64,000 nt of DNA from Shewanella atlantica. Lineage in GTDB: Bacteria > Pseudomonadota > Gammaproteobacteria > Enterobacterales > Shewanellaceae. This document shows, in pieces, positions 26,696 to 35,604 of this stretch. The stretch spans positions 248,001-312,000 of the forward strand of contig NZ_RXNV01000003.1 in NCBI RefSeq assembly GCF_003966265.1, given 5' to 3'. The notes beneath the pieces were generated by a model. The model was not told where the DNA came from and did not search any database. It saw nothing but the letters and a program-made list of their open reading frames with translations. The translations under genes were made by a program, and so were the position numbers. Position 1 is the stretch's first letter, and each line of letters opens with the position of its first letter.

Positions 26696-28621
26696 ATGCA
26701 GATTAAAGGACAGTTTATTCGTTGCGTTCTCCCGGTGATTTTAGTTGGTTTGCTGGGTGTGACACTCTTCTCGACTCAAGAGTCGAGTCAACAGATCAAT
26801 CAACTCAACGAAGTAAAAGTGAGATCCTCCCATGCATTACTCGTTAAAAACCTGAGTAATTGGTATTTCTTAAATACTCAGCTTGCGACCTCCCTGGCTC
26901 AAAACGCCCCCGACGTCAGTAGGCTAAAGCAAAGCCCAGATGACACAGTAGCTCTCTCGGCAAATTTAACCCGGTTTGCAACTAACTATCATCTTAGAAA
27001 CGCCGCACTACTCGACCATAACGGAATTGCGATAGCGGCCAGTAATCCTGAAAGAGTAGGTTCAGACTACAGCAAGATGAATTACTTCAATGAAATTAAG
27101 CAAGGCGCCGAACTTTATGTTGCCCCGCCCAGGCTGAGCCGTATTGACGGTAAACCCTTACTCACTATTTCTGCAAGAACCAGGTTTGATGACGTCTTGT
27201 TTATCAGCTTACCTTTGGGGGAATTTTACAATCGCTACATCAATATCACCGAGCAGGATAAAGATAATTTAAGCTTCATTTTAAACAGCGACTGCACACC
27301 ACTGGCCCACCCCAATTCAGAATTAGTGCGTGATAAAAGCCAACAATACTACTCCCTTTGTAAGCAGAGCGGATTTATCGACTGGCAGGAGGGTGTTCAG
27401 CCCTACACGGGTTGGATAGAGAAAGAGGCAAACACCGGATGGATTGTCATATCGGGTAGTAAGCAGTCTCCAATAATAATGGCAAAAGAACGAATGATAT
27501 ACTCAAACTTAGCCATAGCCTTGTTGACTGCAATCGTCGTTTTAAGCGTGTTAATACTACTGATTAACCATATTTCCGCAAAGATCCACCTTTTAGTAGC
27601 GGCTATCGATGATCTTGCAAAAGGAGATATTGAACTCCAATCAATTGCTAAGACGCCATGGGTAAAGCTACTGAATAGAGAGGATGAGTTAGGCCAAATA
27701 GCCAATGCGCTACAGCGTCTGATTAAGGTGCAAAAAAATCATATTTCTCACGCTGGAGATATCGCTAACGGCAATTTAACCGGAAACATAGTGCCCTGCA
27801 GTAGTGTCGATAAACTGGGTCTTTCATTGAAAAAAATGCAAAGTGATCTTAACCAAATTATTGCAAACGTGATTAATAAAGCCGGTGTGATCGATAACAG
27901 TTCTGTGCAGTTAGCTCAGCATGGAAACTTGGTCGCAGACGGAACCAGTATTCAAGCAAGGTCAATCGAATCAACGAGTGCGGCAATGAATCAGATCGAA
28001 AGTCAGATCACCTTAAATTCCGATTCAGTCTCGAGTCTGCATTCGCATTCTCAACAAGCCTTAAGTGAAGCAAAGCTTGGGTTGGTGTCCATGGAAAAAT
28101 TAACTCAATCCATGCAAGAGATCGCTCACTCAGGAGCCAGAATTGAGCAGATCATGGCTGACATTACTCAGATAGCGTCACAGACCAACCTTATCTCTCT
28201 CAATGCCGCTATAGAAGCGGCGAGAGCCGGCGAGCACGGACGGGGGTTTTCGGTAGTCGCCGAGGAGGTACGTAATCTGGCACTACGTTCGAGTGAGGCG
28301 GCGGAGCGCAGTTCAATATTAATCAAGGAGATCATAAGTAAAATTAGCACAGGCGAGCACGACTCACTCAAGAGCGCGGCGACATTCAATCGGATCGTCA
28401 ATCAGATGAATGAAACCGCCCAGCAGATGTCACTCGTCGCCCAAGGCACTGAAGAACACACGGCAGCGGCTATCGAGCTCAATCAAGGATTACATAACAT
28501 TGACAGTGTTATTCACTCGACCGCTCAAACGGCGGTAGAGACGGTTAACCAGTGTCATCAACTGATGGAGTCGAGTTCATCACTCCAGGAAGCGTGTGCT
28601 CACTTCAAGCTGAGCGCCTAA
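26696..28621 (+). CDS. methyl-accepting chemotaxis protein
   Basis: A transmembrane chemoreceptor. TM1 (about 10-28), a periplasmic sensor of dCache type (about 35-265, with [20 protein letters not shown]), TM2 (about 270-290), a HAMP-like region, then the signalling domain with the conserved hairpin [26 protein letters not shown] followed by [17 protein letters not shown]. No C-terminal CheR pentapeptide is seen; it ends HFKLSA. ATG 26696 has GAGG 6 nt upstream; an upstream TTG at 26684 is less likely. Ligand unknown. Confidence 0.9.
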   Translation: MQIKGQFIRCVLPVILVGLLGVTLFSTQESSQQINQLNEVKVRSSHALLVKNLSNWYFLNTQLATSLAQNAPDVSRLKQSPDDTVALSANLTRFATNYHLRNAALLDHNGIAIAASNPERVGSDYSKMNYFNEIKQGAELYVAPPRLSRIDGKPLLTISARTRFDDVLFISLPLGEFYNRYINITEQDKDNLSFILNSDCTPLAHPNSELVRDKSQQYYSLCKQSGFIDWQEGVQPYTGWIEKEANTGWIVISGSKQSPIIMAKERMIYSNLAIALLTAIVVLSVLILLINHISAKIHLLVAAIDDLAKGDIELQSIAKTPWVKLLNREDELGQIANALQRLIKVQKNHISHAGDIANGNLTGNIVPCSSVDKLGLSLKKMQSDLNQIIANVINKAGVIDNSSVQLAQHGNLVADGTSIQARSIESTSAAMNQIESQITLNSDSVSSLHSHSQQALSEAKLGLVSMEKLTQSMQEIAHSGARIEQIMADITQIASQTNLISLNAAIEAARAGEHGRGFSVVAEEVRNLALRSSEAAERSSILIKEIISKISTGEHDSLKSAATFNRIVNQMNETAQQMSLVAQGTEEHTAAAIELNQGLHNIDSVIHSTAQTAVETVNQCHQLMESSSSLQEACAHFKLSA

Positions 28622-28770
28622 CCGGAGTAATGAAAGCCACAAGAATAGAAAGTTGAACTAAACTAAATAGTATACATTTTGGAGTAGCTTTCATTTCTGT
28701 ATGAGAGTTATACACATGGAGTTTTATAGCAAATAAAGGTTTAAAAAAGCTATAAAATCAAGGTGACGTA

Positions 28771-30024
28771 ATGAGTTCGCTTTCACAGTTACAGGTAGAT
28801 CTTCGTCAGATGATTATTGCGATTGAGACAGCTGTTTCTCAAGTCGGGATGAACGATACAAACCACGGTAAACGCGTCGGCTATATCGCCAGCCAGATCG
28901 GGCATCAAGTCGGTTTCAGTGACGGTGAGATCCAGTATGCATTTGAACTGGGGTTACTCCACGATTGCGGCGTTTCCACCGAGCAGATGCATACAAACCT
29001 GGTCAACTATTTTGACTGGAGTAACGCCGATATTCACTGCAAAATTGGCTATCGTTTATTAAAAGATTTTGAGCCATTGTCAAAATTTGCCACGCCGATT
29101 TTGTATCATCACACACCTTGGGAGGAGCTAAAGCAGATAGATCTGACTCAACAAGATGCACGCATGGCCAACCTCATCTTCCTTGCGGATCGCATCGATA
29201 TCATGGCTGCCACACATTATGAATCCGATATCTTGCTTGCCAGAAAAGAGATAGTAAATACCATCGTTAATTATTCCGGCAGCTATTTTGCTCCTAAACT
29301 GATCGATGCTTTCACAGAGCTGGAAGCATCTGAAGCCTTCTGGATTGCATTGGAAAACCGTCACATCACCCGTTATACATGGGACATGGGCCAGTTAAAA
29401 ACCAGCCAGTTATTAAGCATCGCTCAGCTTAAACAGCTCTCCTTGATCTTGGCTTATATCGTCGATCAGAAGAGCTCTTTTACCGCACAGCACTCTATGA
29501 GGGTGGCTCAGCTAGCCCGTTACCTTGCATCAATCTATGGTTTATCTGCTGAACAGTGCGAAAAAATAGAAGTTGCAGGCTTACTGCATGATCTCGGTAA
29601 ACTGCACACACCTGACAGCATTTTAGAAAAACCAGGCCCACTCAATGAGATTGAGCTCTCAATCATGAAGCAGCACAGCTACGAAACCTTTGAAATTCTT
29701 CGTCATATAGATGGACTCGATGAAATTGCTCACTGGGCGGCCTTCCACCATGAGGGACTCAACGGTGTCGGCTACCCGTTTCACCCCAACAAAAAAGAGT
29801 TGAGCGTAGAGGCCAGGATCATTGCCGTTGCCGATATTTTTCAGGCCTTAGTACAAGACCGGCCCTACAGGGATGGCATGAAATTAGATGAGGTACGCAA
29901 AATTTTAGAAAACTTTACCAATAACGGTAAGCTGGACGCCGATGTCGTCAATCTGGCAATCGGCCACGAAGAGAGGTGCTTCAGCATAGCCATTGGCGAT
30001 AGCATTCGCGGAGCTAACCCGTAG
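28771..30024 (+). CDS. double-HD protein with HD-GYP domain
   Basis: A 417-residue cytosolic protein with two HD domains. The N-terminal one (about 20-200) has LLHDCGVS and LADRIDIMAATHY but lacks the GYP motif and looks degenerate. The C-terminal one (about 225-400) is a full HD-GYP with LLHDLGKLHTP and HHEGLNGVGYPFH, so it should hydrolyse c-di-GMP. It follows the chemoreceptor gene by 149 bp. GGTGACGTAATG supplies the ribosome-binding site. No receiver or membrane segment is visible. Confidence 0.85.
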   Translation: MSSLSQLQVDLRQMIIAIETAVSQVGMNDTNHGKRVGYIASQIGHQVGFSDGEIQYAFELGLLHDCGVSTEQMHTNLVNYFDWSNADIHCKIGYRLLKDFEPLSKFATPILYHHTPWEELKQIDLTQQDARMANLIFLADRIDIMAATHYESDILLARKEIVNTIVNYSGSYFAPKLIDAFTELEASEAFWIALENRHITRYTWDMGQLKTSQLLSIAQLKQLSLILAYIVDQKSSFTAQHSMRVAQLARYLASIYGLSAEQCEKIEVAGLLHDLGKLHTPDSILEKPGPLNEIELSIMKQHSYETFEILRHIDGLDEIAHWAAFHHEGLNGVGYPFHPNKKELSVEARIIAVADIFQALVQDRPYRDGMKLDEVRKILENFTNNGKLDADVVNLAIGHEERCFSIAIGDSIRGANP

Positions 30025-30232
30025 CTTCCCTGTACGCATGGCTTGTAACGGCCCTACGTACTAAGCAAATAGCCTCGGGCTCTTAAATAAGGGTTAGTAG
30101 GTCAAAAGGAGTGGAGAGCTGCCGGCCTTCCATATTTCCTAGGTTGCGCTCTCTTCTCACTTTTCAAAGACAGGGTTATGCTTCATCTGGCTTGTATGGT
30201 ACTTTTTTATCTATTATCAGATTAAAGTTGGC

Positions 30233-30838
30233 GTGACTGTAAGCCTAATGAAAGAACCCAATTTGACTCCCAATGAAAACAACACCATGCCTTGCCTGAT
30301 GGAGGCCTGGCTTCAACATCAGAGTCCATTGTCATTTTGGTTAAAAAGCCAAACCCGCGACGACTCCCTGGCCCAAGATATATTACATGACGTCTTTATT
30401 CGTGCCATGGACCAAAAACAAGCATTCTGCGACATTCGAAATACCAAGGCATGGTTATTCAGAGTCGCTGGAAACCTGCTTGTTGATCATGCCAGGAAAC
30501 AGCAAGTGTTACCTATGGTTGAAGATGTGGAACTCAAGGAGTCAGAGTCCTACCTCACCGATAAGTATGTCATCGATAAAGATGTTGTCGATAAATTAGC
30601 CAACTGTTTACCCAGAGTGTTAAATGAACTCCCGCCACAGGACTGTGAAATCATCGAAGCGTGCGATATTCACGGTATGCCTCAGGGAGAGTACGCCACT
30701 CGCCATGGGCTCACCCTCAGTGCGACTAAGTCACGTCTGCTTAGGGCCCGTTTAAAACTTAAACAACAACTGAGCAACTCCTGCCAAGTCAAACTGGATG
30801 AAAATCAAAACGTTTGCTGCTACACACCACGAAAATAA
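30233..30838 (+). CDS. ECF-type sigma factor, SigZ-like
   Basis: A 201-residue sigma-70 family factor. Region 2 includes AQDILHDVFIRAMDQK and NTKAWLFRVAGNLLVDHARK; region 4 includes LNELPPQDCEIIEACDIHGMPQGEYATRHGLTLSATKSRLLRARLKLKQQL. The C-terminus carries a Cys pair (ENQNVCCYTPRK), a SigZ-like feature. The first codon is GTG 30233; ATG 30248 (MKEPN) is an alternative. It is followed by a permease and a thioredoxin-like gene that it probably controls. No anti-sigma gene is seen beside it; the C-terminal Cys could be the sensing element (inference). Confidence 0.8.
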   Translation: MTVSLMKEPNLTPNENNTMPCLMEAWLQHQSPLSFWLKSQTRDDSLAQDILHDVFIRAMDQKQAFCDIRNTKAWLFRVAGNLLVDHARKQQVLPMVEDVELKESESYLTDKYVIDKDVVDKLANCLPRVLNELPPQDCEIIEACDIHGMPQGEYATRHGLTLSATKSRLLRARLKLKQQLSNSCQVKLDENQNVCCYTPRK

Positions 30839-30986
30839 AAATATTTTATTTTTTTATGCATCCTTTGCAACTTAGTTTCGTCTTATAGGTAAATCAAATT
30901 CAGGCTCAATGAATTTCAATTTAACTATTAGCCTGAACAGTAACGCGACTAATACCAATCGGTAAAAAGCTGTAATGGGGTAATCA

Positions 30987-31994
30987 ATGTTCCAAATTTT
31001 CACTGAATTTGCCAACTGGCTGGTCTTCGATCTGCTCGGCTTACAAGCCGAGACGAAGCTGGGCGATGCGGCACATTTCTTTGTAGAAGATACCAGCAAG
31101 ATATTTGTGCTGTTGATAGTGATGATCTACGTCATTGGGGTCATTCGGGCCTCGTTAGATGTCGAGCGTGTTCGTGATTATCTGGCCGGTAAAAATCGCT
31201 TTGTCGGCTATATGCTTGGCTCCATGTTTGGTGTTATCACCCCTTTCTGCTCCTGCTCGAGTATTCCTGTTTTTTTAGGCTTCACCTCTGCGGGGATCCC
31301 ACTTGGGATCACTATGGCATTTCTGATCACCTCTCCCTTAATCAATGAAGTTGCGGTATTGCTCTTAATGAGCCTACTGGGGTGGAAGTTTACCCTGCTA
31401 TATATCGCTGTAGGCATGTCTGTAGGCATGTTAGGTGGTCTGTTTCTCGATGCTATAAAGGCAGAACGTTGGTTACAGTCTTTTGCCGCCGACGCCTTAA
31501 AGCGTGGGCAGAATCAACAGGCGAAAGGTATTGAAGCTCATCAGGACACGACTCAAAAACTGACGCTGAAAGAGCGACATAAGTTTGCAAAACAGGAGAC
31601 GGTTCAAATTTTCATGCGGGTATGGAAGTGGGTATTTATCGGCGTCGGGCTTGGCGCAGCACTTCATGGCTTTGTTCCTGCTGGCTGGATAGAGTCCCAT
31701 TTAGGTCAGGGACAGTGGTGGTCGGTGCCGGCAGCCGTACTGCTCGGGATCCCGTTATACTCTAACGCCACAGGCGTCATACCTGTAATGGAAAGCCTTA
31801 TCATTAATGGTTTGCCCATTGGTACCACGTTGGCATTTTGTATGAGTACAGTTGCAGCCAGCTTTCCTGAATTCATCTTGCTGAAACAGGTTATGCAATG
31901 GCGTCTGTTAGCGACCCTGTTTTTTGTTCTGTTGACTGCCTTTACCCTTGTTGGTTGGGTGTTCAATGCTTTCTCTCCACACTTATTAGGATAG
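30987..31994 (+). CDS. permease of the COG0701 (ArsP/SO_0444-like) family
   Basis: A 335-residue integral membrane protein with about eight to ten transmembrane segments. The signature TPFCSCSSIPVFLGFTSAGIPLG (about 85-107), mirrored later by GIPLYSNATGVIPVMESLIINGLPIG (about 250-275), is typical of COG0701 permeases, some of which export organoarsenicals and others Cu/Zn. The CSCSS motif may bind metal or a thiol. The thioredoxin-like protein begins 4 bp downstream, so both work together. Substrate not determinable. Confidence 0.8.
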   Translation: MFQIFTEFANWLVFDLLGLQAETKLGDAAHFFVEDTSKIFVLLIVMIYVIGVIRASLDVERVRDYLAGKNRFVGYMLGSMFGVITPFCSCSSIPVFLGFTSAGIPLGITMAFLITSPLINEVAVLLLMSLLGWKFTLLYIAVGMSVGMLGGLFLDAIKAERWLQSFAADALKRGQNQQAKGIEAHQDTTQKLTLKERHKFAKQETVQIFMRVWKWVFIGVGLGAALHGFVPAGWIESHLGQGQWWSVPAAVLLGIPLYSNATGVIPVMESLIINGLPIGTTLAFCMSTVAASFPEFILLKQVMQWRLLATLFFVLLTAFTLVGWVFNAFSPHLLG

Positions 31995-31998
31995 TATT

Positions 31999-32244
31999 TT
32001 GAAAAATATCAAAGTTTTAGGTTCAGGTTGTACCAACTGCAAAACAACGGCTCAGATTATTAAAGAGATAGCCGAGGCAAACGGTGTAGAAATCAATCTT
32101 GAGAAGGTTGAGGATCTATCACAAATCATGGCGTACGGGGTGATGTCGACACCCGCGGTGATCATAGATGAGCAGTTGATACACAAGGGCAGTGTTCCGA
32201 CCCGAGAACTCGTCGAGTCCTGGTTCGCAGTACCAAATCAATGA
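31999..32244 (+). CDS. small thioredoxin-family redox-active disulfide protein
   Basis: An 81-residue thioredoxin-fold protein. It starts MKNIKVLGSGCTNCKTT, with the CxxC pair GCTNC, then YGVMSTPAVIIDEQLIHKGSVP, including the cis-Pro of the fold. This fits the TIGR00412 redox-active disulfide protein 2 family, often encoded with COG0701 permeases. The start codon as read is TTG at 31999, 4 bp after the permease stop. It may reduce or shuttle thiols or metal for the permease (inference). Confidence 0.85.
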   Translation: MKNIKVLGSGCTNCKTTAQIIKEIAEANGVEINLEKVEDLSQIMAYGVMSTPAVIIDEQLIHKGSVPTRELVESWFAVPNQ

Positions 32245-32262
32245 AGTTTTAACTAGTTCCTC

Positions 32263-32295
32263 ATTCCGTAAAGTGAGGGACGAACTTTACGGAAT
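32263..32295. repeat. 12-bp perfect inverted repeat
   Basis: ATTCCGTAAAGT (32263-32274) and ACTTTACGGAAT (32284-32295) are a perfect inverted repeat with a 9-nt loop, just after the thioredoxin gene. No T-tail follows, so it is only a possible Rho-assisted or processing hairpin. Confidence 0.55.
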
Positions 32296-32313
32296 CTAAG
32301 GCTTGTTAGTAAA

Positions 32314-32358
32314 GCTGGATCCCGGATATCTCGCTCCTCGATTCCGGGATGACAGCCA
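32314..32358. repeat. REP-like palindromic repeat
   Basis: GCTGGATCCCGGA and TCCGGGATGACAGC form a long imperfect stem around a 16-nt loop (TATCTCGCTCCTCGAT). The ATCCCGG/CCGGGATGAC layout is a common dispersed intergenic palindrome in proteobacteria. It lies between the thioredoxin-like and cupin genes, next to another hairpin. Confidence 0.6.
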
Positions 32359-32506
32359 GCCACCTAACTTCCCTCATTTTGAGATCTGCAAACCCCCTCC
32401 CTTAAATGAAAATTGATGACAGCTCTAACTTTTTTGCTGCCGATGCTGAGATTATTGAAGGTGTGTCATACACTCAATAAAACCATTGATATCGAGAGCC
32501 ATAAGT

Positions 32507-32986
32507 ATGCAAACCGCAGATGAATTCATTCAGGCACTGGCGTTAGAGCAACATGTCGAGGGGGGCTACTATCGCTCCTCTTTTACTTCTCAAAGCCGTT
32601 TCGACGACAAAAGAGCGTTATGGAGCAGCATCTACTTCCTGCTACGAACCGGAGAAGTTTCGCACTTTCACCGCTTAACTGCCGACGAGATGTGGTACTT
32701 CCATGCGGGGGAGTCATTAACCATCTATATGATCTCCGAGGATGGAGAGTTAACGACGGCGCAGCTGGGACTGGATCTTGCCGCTGGTGAGCGGCCACAA
32801 TTTCTGGTACCGAAAGGATGTATATTTGGTTCTGCAATGAATCAATCCGGCTTCTCGCTTGTAGGCTGCATGGTTTCTCCCGGATTTACCTTCGATGACT
32901 TTGAGCTTTTCAGTCAGGAAAGTTTATTGGCCGAATATCCACAGCATGAAGAGGTTATTCGTCGCTTAAGCCGCCCACAAGACTAA
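32507..32986 (+). CDS. cupin family protein (DUF985)
   Basis: A 159-residue cytosolic beta-barrel protein of the cupin_5/DUF985 family. Visible blocks: LEQHVEGGYYRSSF, SSIYFLLRTGEVSHFHRLTADEMWYFHAGE, QFLVPKGCIFGSA and VGCMVSPGFTFDDFELF, all typical of DUF985. Conserved His and Glu residues in HFHRLTADEMWYFH could bind metal. The function is unknown. I start it at ATG 32507 (MQTADEF); an upstream TTG at 32486 adds seven residues without better support. Confidence 0.85.
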   Translation: MQTADEFIQALALEQHVEGGYYRSSFTSQSRFDDKRALWSSIYFLLRTGEVSHFHRLTADEMWYFHAGESLTIYMISEDGELTTAQLGLDLAAGERPQFLVPKGCIFGSAMNQSGFSLVGCMVSPGFTFDDFELFSQESLLAEYPQHEEVIRRLSRPQD

Positions 32987-33010
32987 CATCGTGGCTAACT
33001 CATTGGAAAA

Positions 33011-33028
33011 TGGCCAGTCAACTGGCCA
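33011..33028. terminator. short hairpin after cupin gene
   Basis: TGGCCAGT (33011-33018) and ACTGGCCA (33021-33028) form a perfect 8-bp stem with a 2-nt loop 25 bp after the stop. The downstream sequence has only a weak T-run, so it is a tentative terminator. Confidence 0.35.
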
Positions 33029-33216
33029 CTATTCTGATGACTCTTTTGATCAGGCTCCCGACAACCACCAGCGGTAGCAGAACAAACCGGAACTTTCCTC
33101 CAAAAATTTAAAATAATCCAGATAAAACCTCTATTTGTGACCAAGTTCCCAAACAATAAATATCATTAAGCGCAGGATGACACACTCTAATAACAAATAT
33201 TTATCGGGGTTAAACA

Positions 33217-33441
33217 ATGTCATATAAGATACAAGATCTGATTTATCAAGGTGAAAAAGGCGGAGTGCGTAATTGGAGCACCATAGGCGGAGCCAGCTTC
33301 TATTGGCATCCGGACTGGTTGCATATCGCAGAAGAAGCTACCGGTGTTACTCCAACAGCTAATATCGAATGCACTAAAGAGAAAGCCACCGAGAGTGAAG
33401 CGGCTGAAACCATCGTCAAACACCTGAACGATAAAGAGTGA
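33217..33441 (+). CDS. small hypothetical protein (74 aa)
   Basis: A 74-residue soluble protein starting MSYKIQDLIYQGEKGGVRNW, with no signal peptide or membrane segment. Its first half is rich in aromatic residues (NWSTIGGASFYWHPDWLHIAEEA) and its second half is acidic and helical. CGGGGTTAAACA before the ATG gives an acceptable ribosome-binding site. I do not recognise the family. Coding-like composition, correct spacing and a hairpin-rich 3' end favour a real gene. Confidence 0.6.
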   Translation: MSYKIQDLIYQGEKGGVRNWSTIGGASFYWHPDWLHIAEEATGVTPTANIECTKEKATESEAAETIVKHLNDKE

Positions 33442-33445
33442 TCCC

Positions 33446-33521
33446 TGCTAAATCCACACCTTTTTAGCAGCTAGTTTAACGTCTTTGAAATGAGTCGGGG
33501 GTCGGTTCAATCAAAGACGTT
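33446..33521. terminator. two hairpins between convergent genes
   Basis: First hairpin: TGCTAAA (33446-33452) with TTTAGCA (33463-33469). Second: AACGTCTTTGA (33478-33488) with TCAAAGACGTT (33511-33521), a perfect 11-bp stem with a 22-nt loop. They fill the gap between the small plus-strand gene and the minus-strand outer-membrane gene, so they probably serve as terminators; the T-tails are short. Confidence 0.5.
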
Positions 33522-33560
33522 TATCCTCACGCCTCTAACCAAGCTCTACTCGTTCCCTCC

Positions 33561-34862
33561 TTAAAAACTCCACTTCAGCTGTACAAAGCCAAGTGTTGCC
33601 GCCGTTTGACCAAACAGACTATCGCTACTGCCGTCGAATCGTTGCAGTACCATCAACAACTGCCAATCATCGGCCAGAGAATAACTGCCGTTTGCCCCGA
33701 TAAAATAGGATCCGTCCCGATAATAGCTGGTCGTCAAGGTTAAGCGACTGAGGGATGAGATATCAAAACCCACATCGAAATAGTAGGTCCAATCGGTAAA
33801 GCTCAAGGTTCTGGCCGTCAGCGGCAGATTAAGATAAAGCAGAGCGCTATCTGATTCTGTCGGATTTGATATATGCAGGACAGAGCCTCTGATCAACCAG
33901 TTCCGTTTGCCGGTAAAACTGTAATCGGCCTCTAGTGTCGAAACACTTGTCGCTTCAAGTTCATCAGGAGAGGGGGCAGAGAGAGAGGATAGTGTAACCG
34001 GTGTGGGCTGTGCCCTGCCAAAGCGTTCTGATGACAGTCTGTTTACACCATTTCCAACTTCAGGCAATCTTGGCCAATAGTCAAAGACAGGGTCAAAATA
34101 GGTAAACTCCCCTCGAAAGCCCGCACCGGATATATCTCCGGCAAAGCCCGCCCCTATAATGCGATCGAAGCCAGACTTACCCAGCAAGACCTGCATATCC
34201 CAGCCATCAGAATTAAACAGATATCTCGCCGCATAGCTATTTAGGTCACTGTCCTGATTGGGGTTATATACAAGGTTGAGTGAGCTTGCAAAACCCAGCT
34301 TTCGACTAACCAGTACCGCATCTGCACCGGCACGTTCCTCATAATCGAAGTCGTATATAGAGTAGGCATTAAAAATATCATTGGGATTCCACAAGGTTGT
34401 CATGGCCCAGTTGATGCGAAACCGTCCCATTCTCAGCTGCCAGTCATCCGCTGGCGACCAATTAACATATGCGCGATCAAACTGGCTGTTGCCGACCCAG
34501 CCATCTCTATCCATCCAGGTCGATGACATGTCCCAATACCCAGAGTCAAACTCGATCAAATCTCCATAACCCGGCGTTTTCGAAGTATCCCCATAGAAAA
34601 TTCTATTTCTCATGGCTATGTTGATTCTTAAGGAACTGTCGAATCGGTATTCGAAATTAAACCTTTGGTGTAACAGGTGATCGCTGAGATCCGAGCTGGT
34701 ATCAGGAAAGGTACCTGTGCCCATATATTTCACATAACCATCGAGGTCCCATTTCGAGTCAGGCTCGAGGCCGGGAATGGGAGCGGCTCGGCTCTGCGTT
34801 GTTGCCTGTGCCCCGAAAAAGATGGCAGCGAGAGATAAACAACAAACCCAGACAGGCTTCAT
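33561..34862 (-). CDS. outer-membrane beta-barrel of the LolA-like/ABC operon
   Basis: A 433-residue barrel protein with a signal peptide (MKPVWVCCLSLAAIFFGAQA, then TTQSRA) and amphipathic strands to a C-terminal Phe (LGFVQLKWSF), the BAM signal. It has DUF1302-like features (YWDMSSTWMDRDGWVG, DWQLRMGRFRINWAMTTLWNPNDIFN) but I am not certain of the family. It is the last gene of the operon; its ATG overlaps the ATPase stop by 4 bp (ATGA), so it is surely co-translated. It may be the outer-membrane exit or receiver for the exporter. Confidence 0.75.
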   Translation of the reverse strand: MKPVWVCCLSLAAIFFGAQATTQSRAAPIPGLEPDSKWDLDGYVKYMGTGTFPDTSSDLSDHLLHQRFNFEYRFDSSLRINIAMRNRIFYGDTSKTPGYGDLIEFDSGYWDMSSTWMDRDGWVGNSQFDRAYVNWSPADDWQLRMGRFRINWAMTTLWNPNDIFNAYSIYDFDYEERAGADAVLVSRKLGFASSLNLVYNPNQDSDLNSYAARYLFNSDGWDMQVLLGKSGFDRIIGAGFAGDISGAGFRGEFTYFDPVFDYWPRLPEVGNGVNRLSSERFGRAQPTPVTLSSLSAPSPDELEATSVSTLEADYSFTGKRNWLIRGSVLHISNPTESDSALLYLNLPLTARTLSFTDWTYYFDVGFDISSLSRLTLTTSYYRDGSYFIGANGSYSLADDWQLLMVLQRFDGSSDSLFGQTAATLGFVQLKWSF

Positions 34863-35542
34863 TGAGCCCTGTCCTCAGTTAACTGGCCATCTTCAAATAC
34901 AATAACCCTTCTGGCACGCTTTATCACTCTGGGATCATGAGTCGAGAAGATAAAGGTTGTCCCCTCCTTCTCGTTGAGCTGCTGCATAATGTCGAGCAGT
35001 TCCGCCGTGCTTTTAGCATCCAGGTTAGCCGTTGGTTCATCGGCCATCACGAATCTCGGACTCGGCGCCAATGCCCGGGCGACGGCCACCCTCTGCTGTT
35101 GGCCGCCGGAGAGTTTCGATGGTATTTTATGTAACTGCTCTCCAAGACCGACCTGATCCAACAAGGTTATAGCCCGCTCTCTGCACTCCTTCTCACTATG
35201 CCCCTGCAGTTGCATTACAAACTCGACGTTTTCAAGGGCTGTTAATACCGGCAACAAGCTGTAGTCCTGAAAGATAAAGCCGATGTTGTCACGCCGAAAG
35301 GCAATAAGCGCTTTATCTTTAAGTGCGCAAATATCGATACCGTCAATTATCACGGTACCGGCGCTGGGGATATCTATACCACCAATCATATTAAGCAGCG
35401 TGGTTTTCCCCGAACCTGACGGTCCCATCACGGCCACAAACTCCCCCTGTTCAATACTCAAGTCGAGTTGCTTAACCGCATGAACTGGAAAATCCGTATC
35501 CTGATTATAAGTTTTACGAAGCTGAGTCGTTTGAATACTCAT
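34859..35542 (-). CDS. ABC transporter ATP-binding protein (LolD/MacB type)
   Basis: A 227-residue cytosolic ATPase of the LolD/MacB/FtsE class. Walker A is GPSGSGKTTLLN (about 40-51), Q-loop FQDYSLLPVLTALENVEF, signature LSGGQQQRVAVARA (about 144-157), Walker B FVMADEPTANLD and switch STHDPR. It drives the two FtsX-type permeases encoded upstream and overlaps the downstream outer-membrane gene by 4 bp. Not the housekeeping LolD, as the operon layout differs. Confidence 0.9.
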   Translation of the reverse strand: MSIQTTQLRKTYNQDTDFPVHAVKQLDLSIEQGEFVAVMGPSGSGKTTLLNMIGGIDIPSAGTVIIDGIDICALKDKALIAFRRDNIGFIFQDYSLLPVLTALENVEFVMQLQGHSEKECRERAITLLDQVGLGEQLHKIPSKLSGGQQQRVAVARALAPSPRFVMADEPTANLDAKSTAELLDIMQQLNEKEGTTFIFSTHDPRVIKRARRVIVFEDGQLTEDRAQ

Positions 35543-35604
35543 ACCCGCTCTCTCCCTTCTTCTAAACCGCTACCGCAATGATAAATTAATTTTAGTCTGT
35601 GTTA

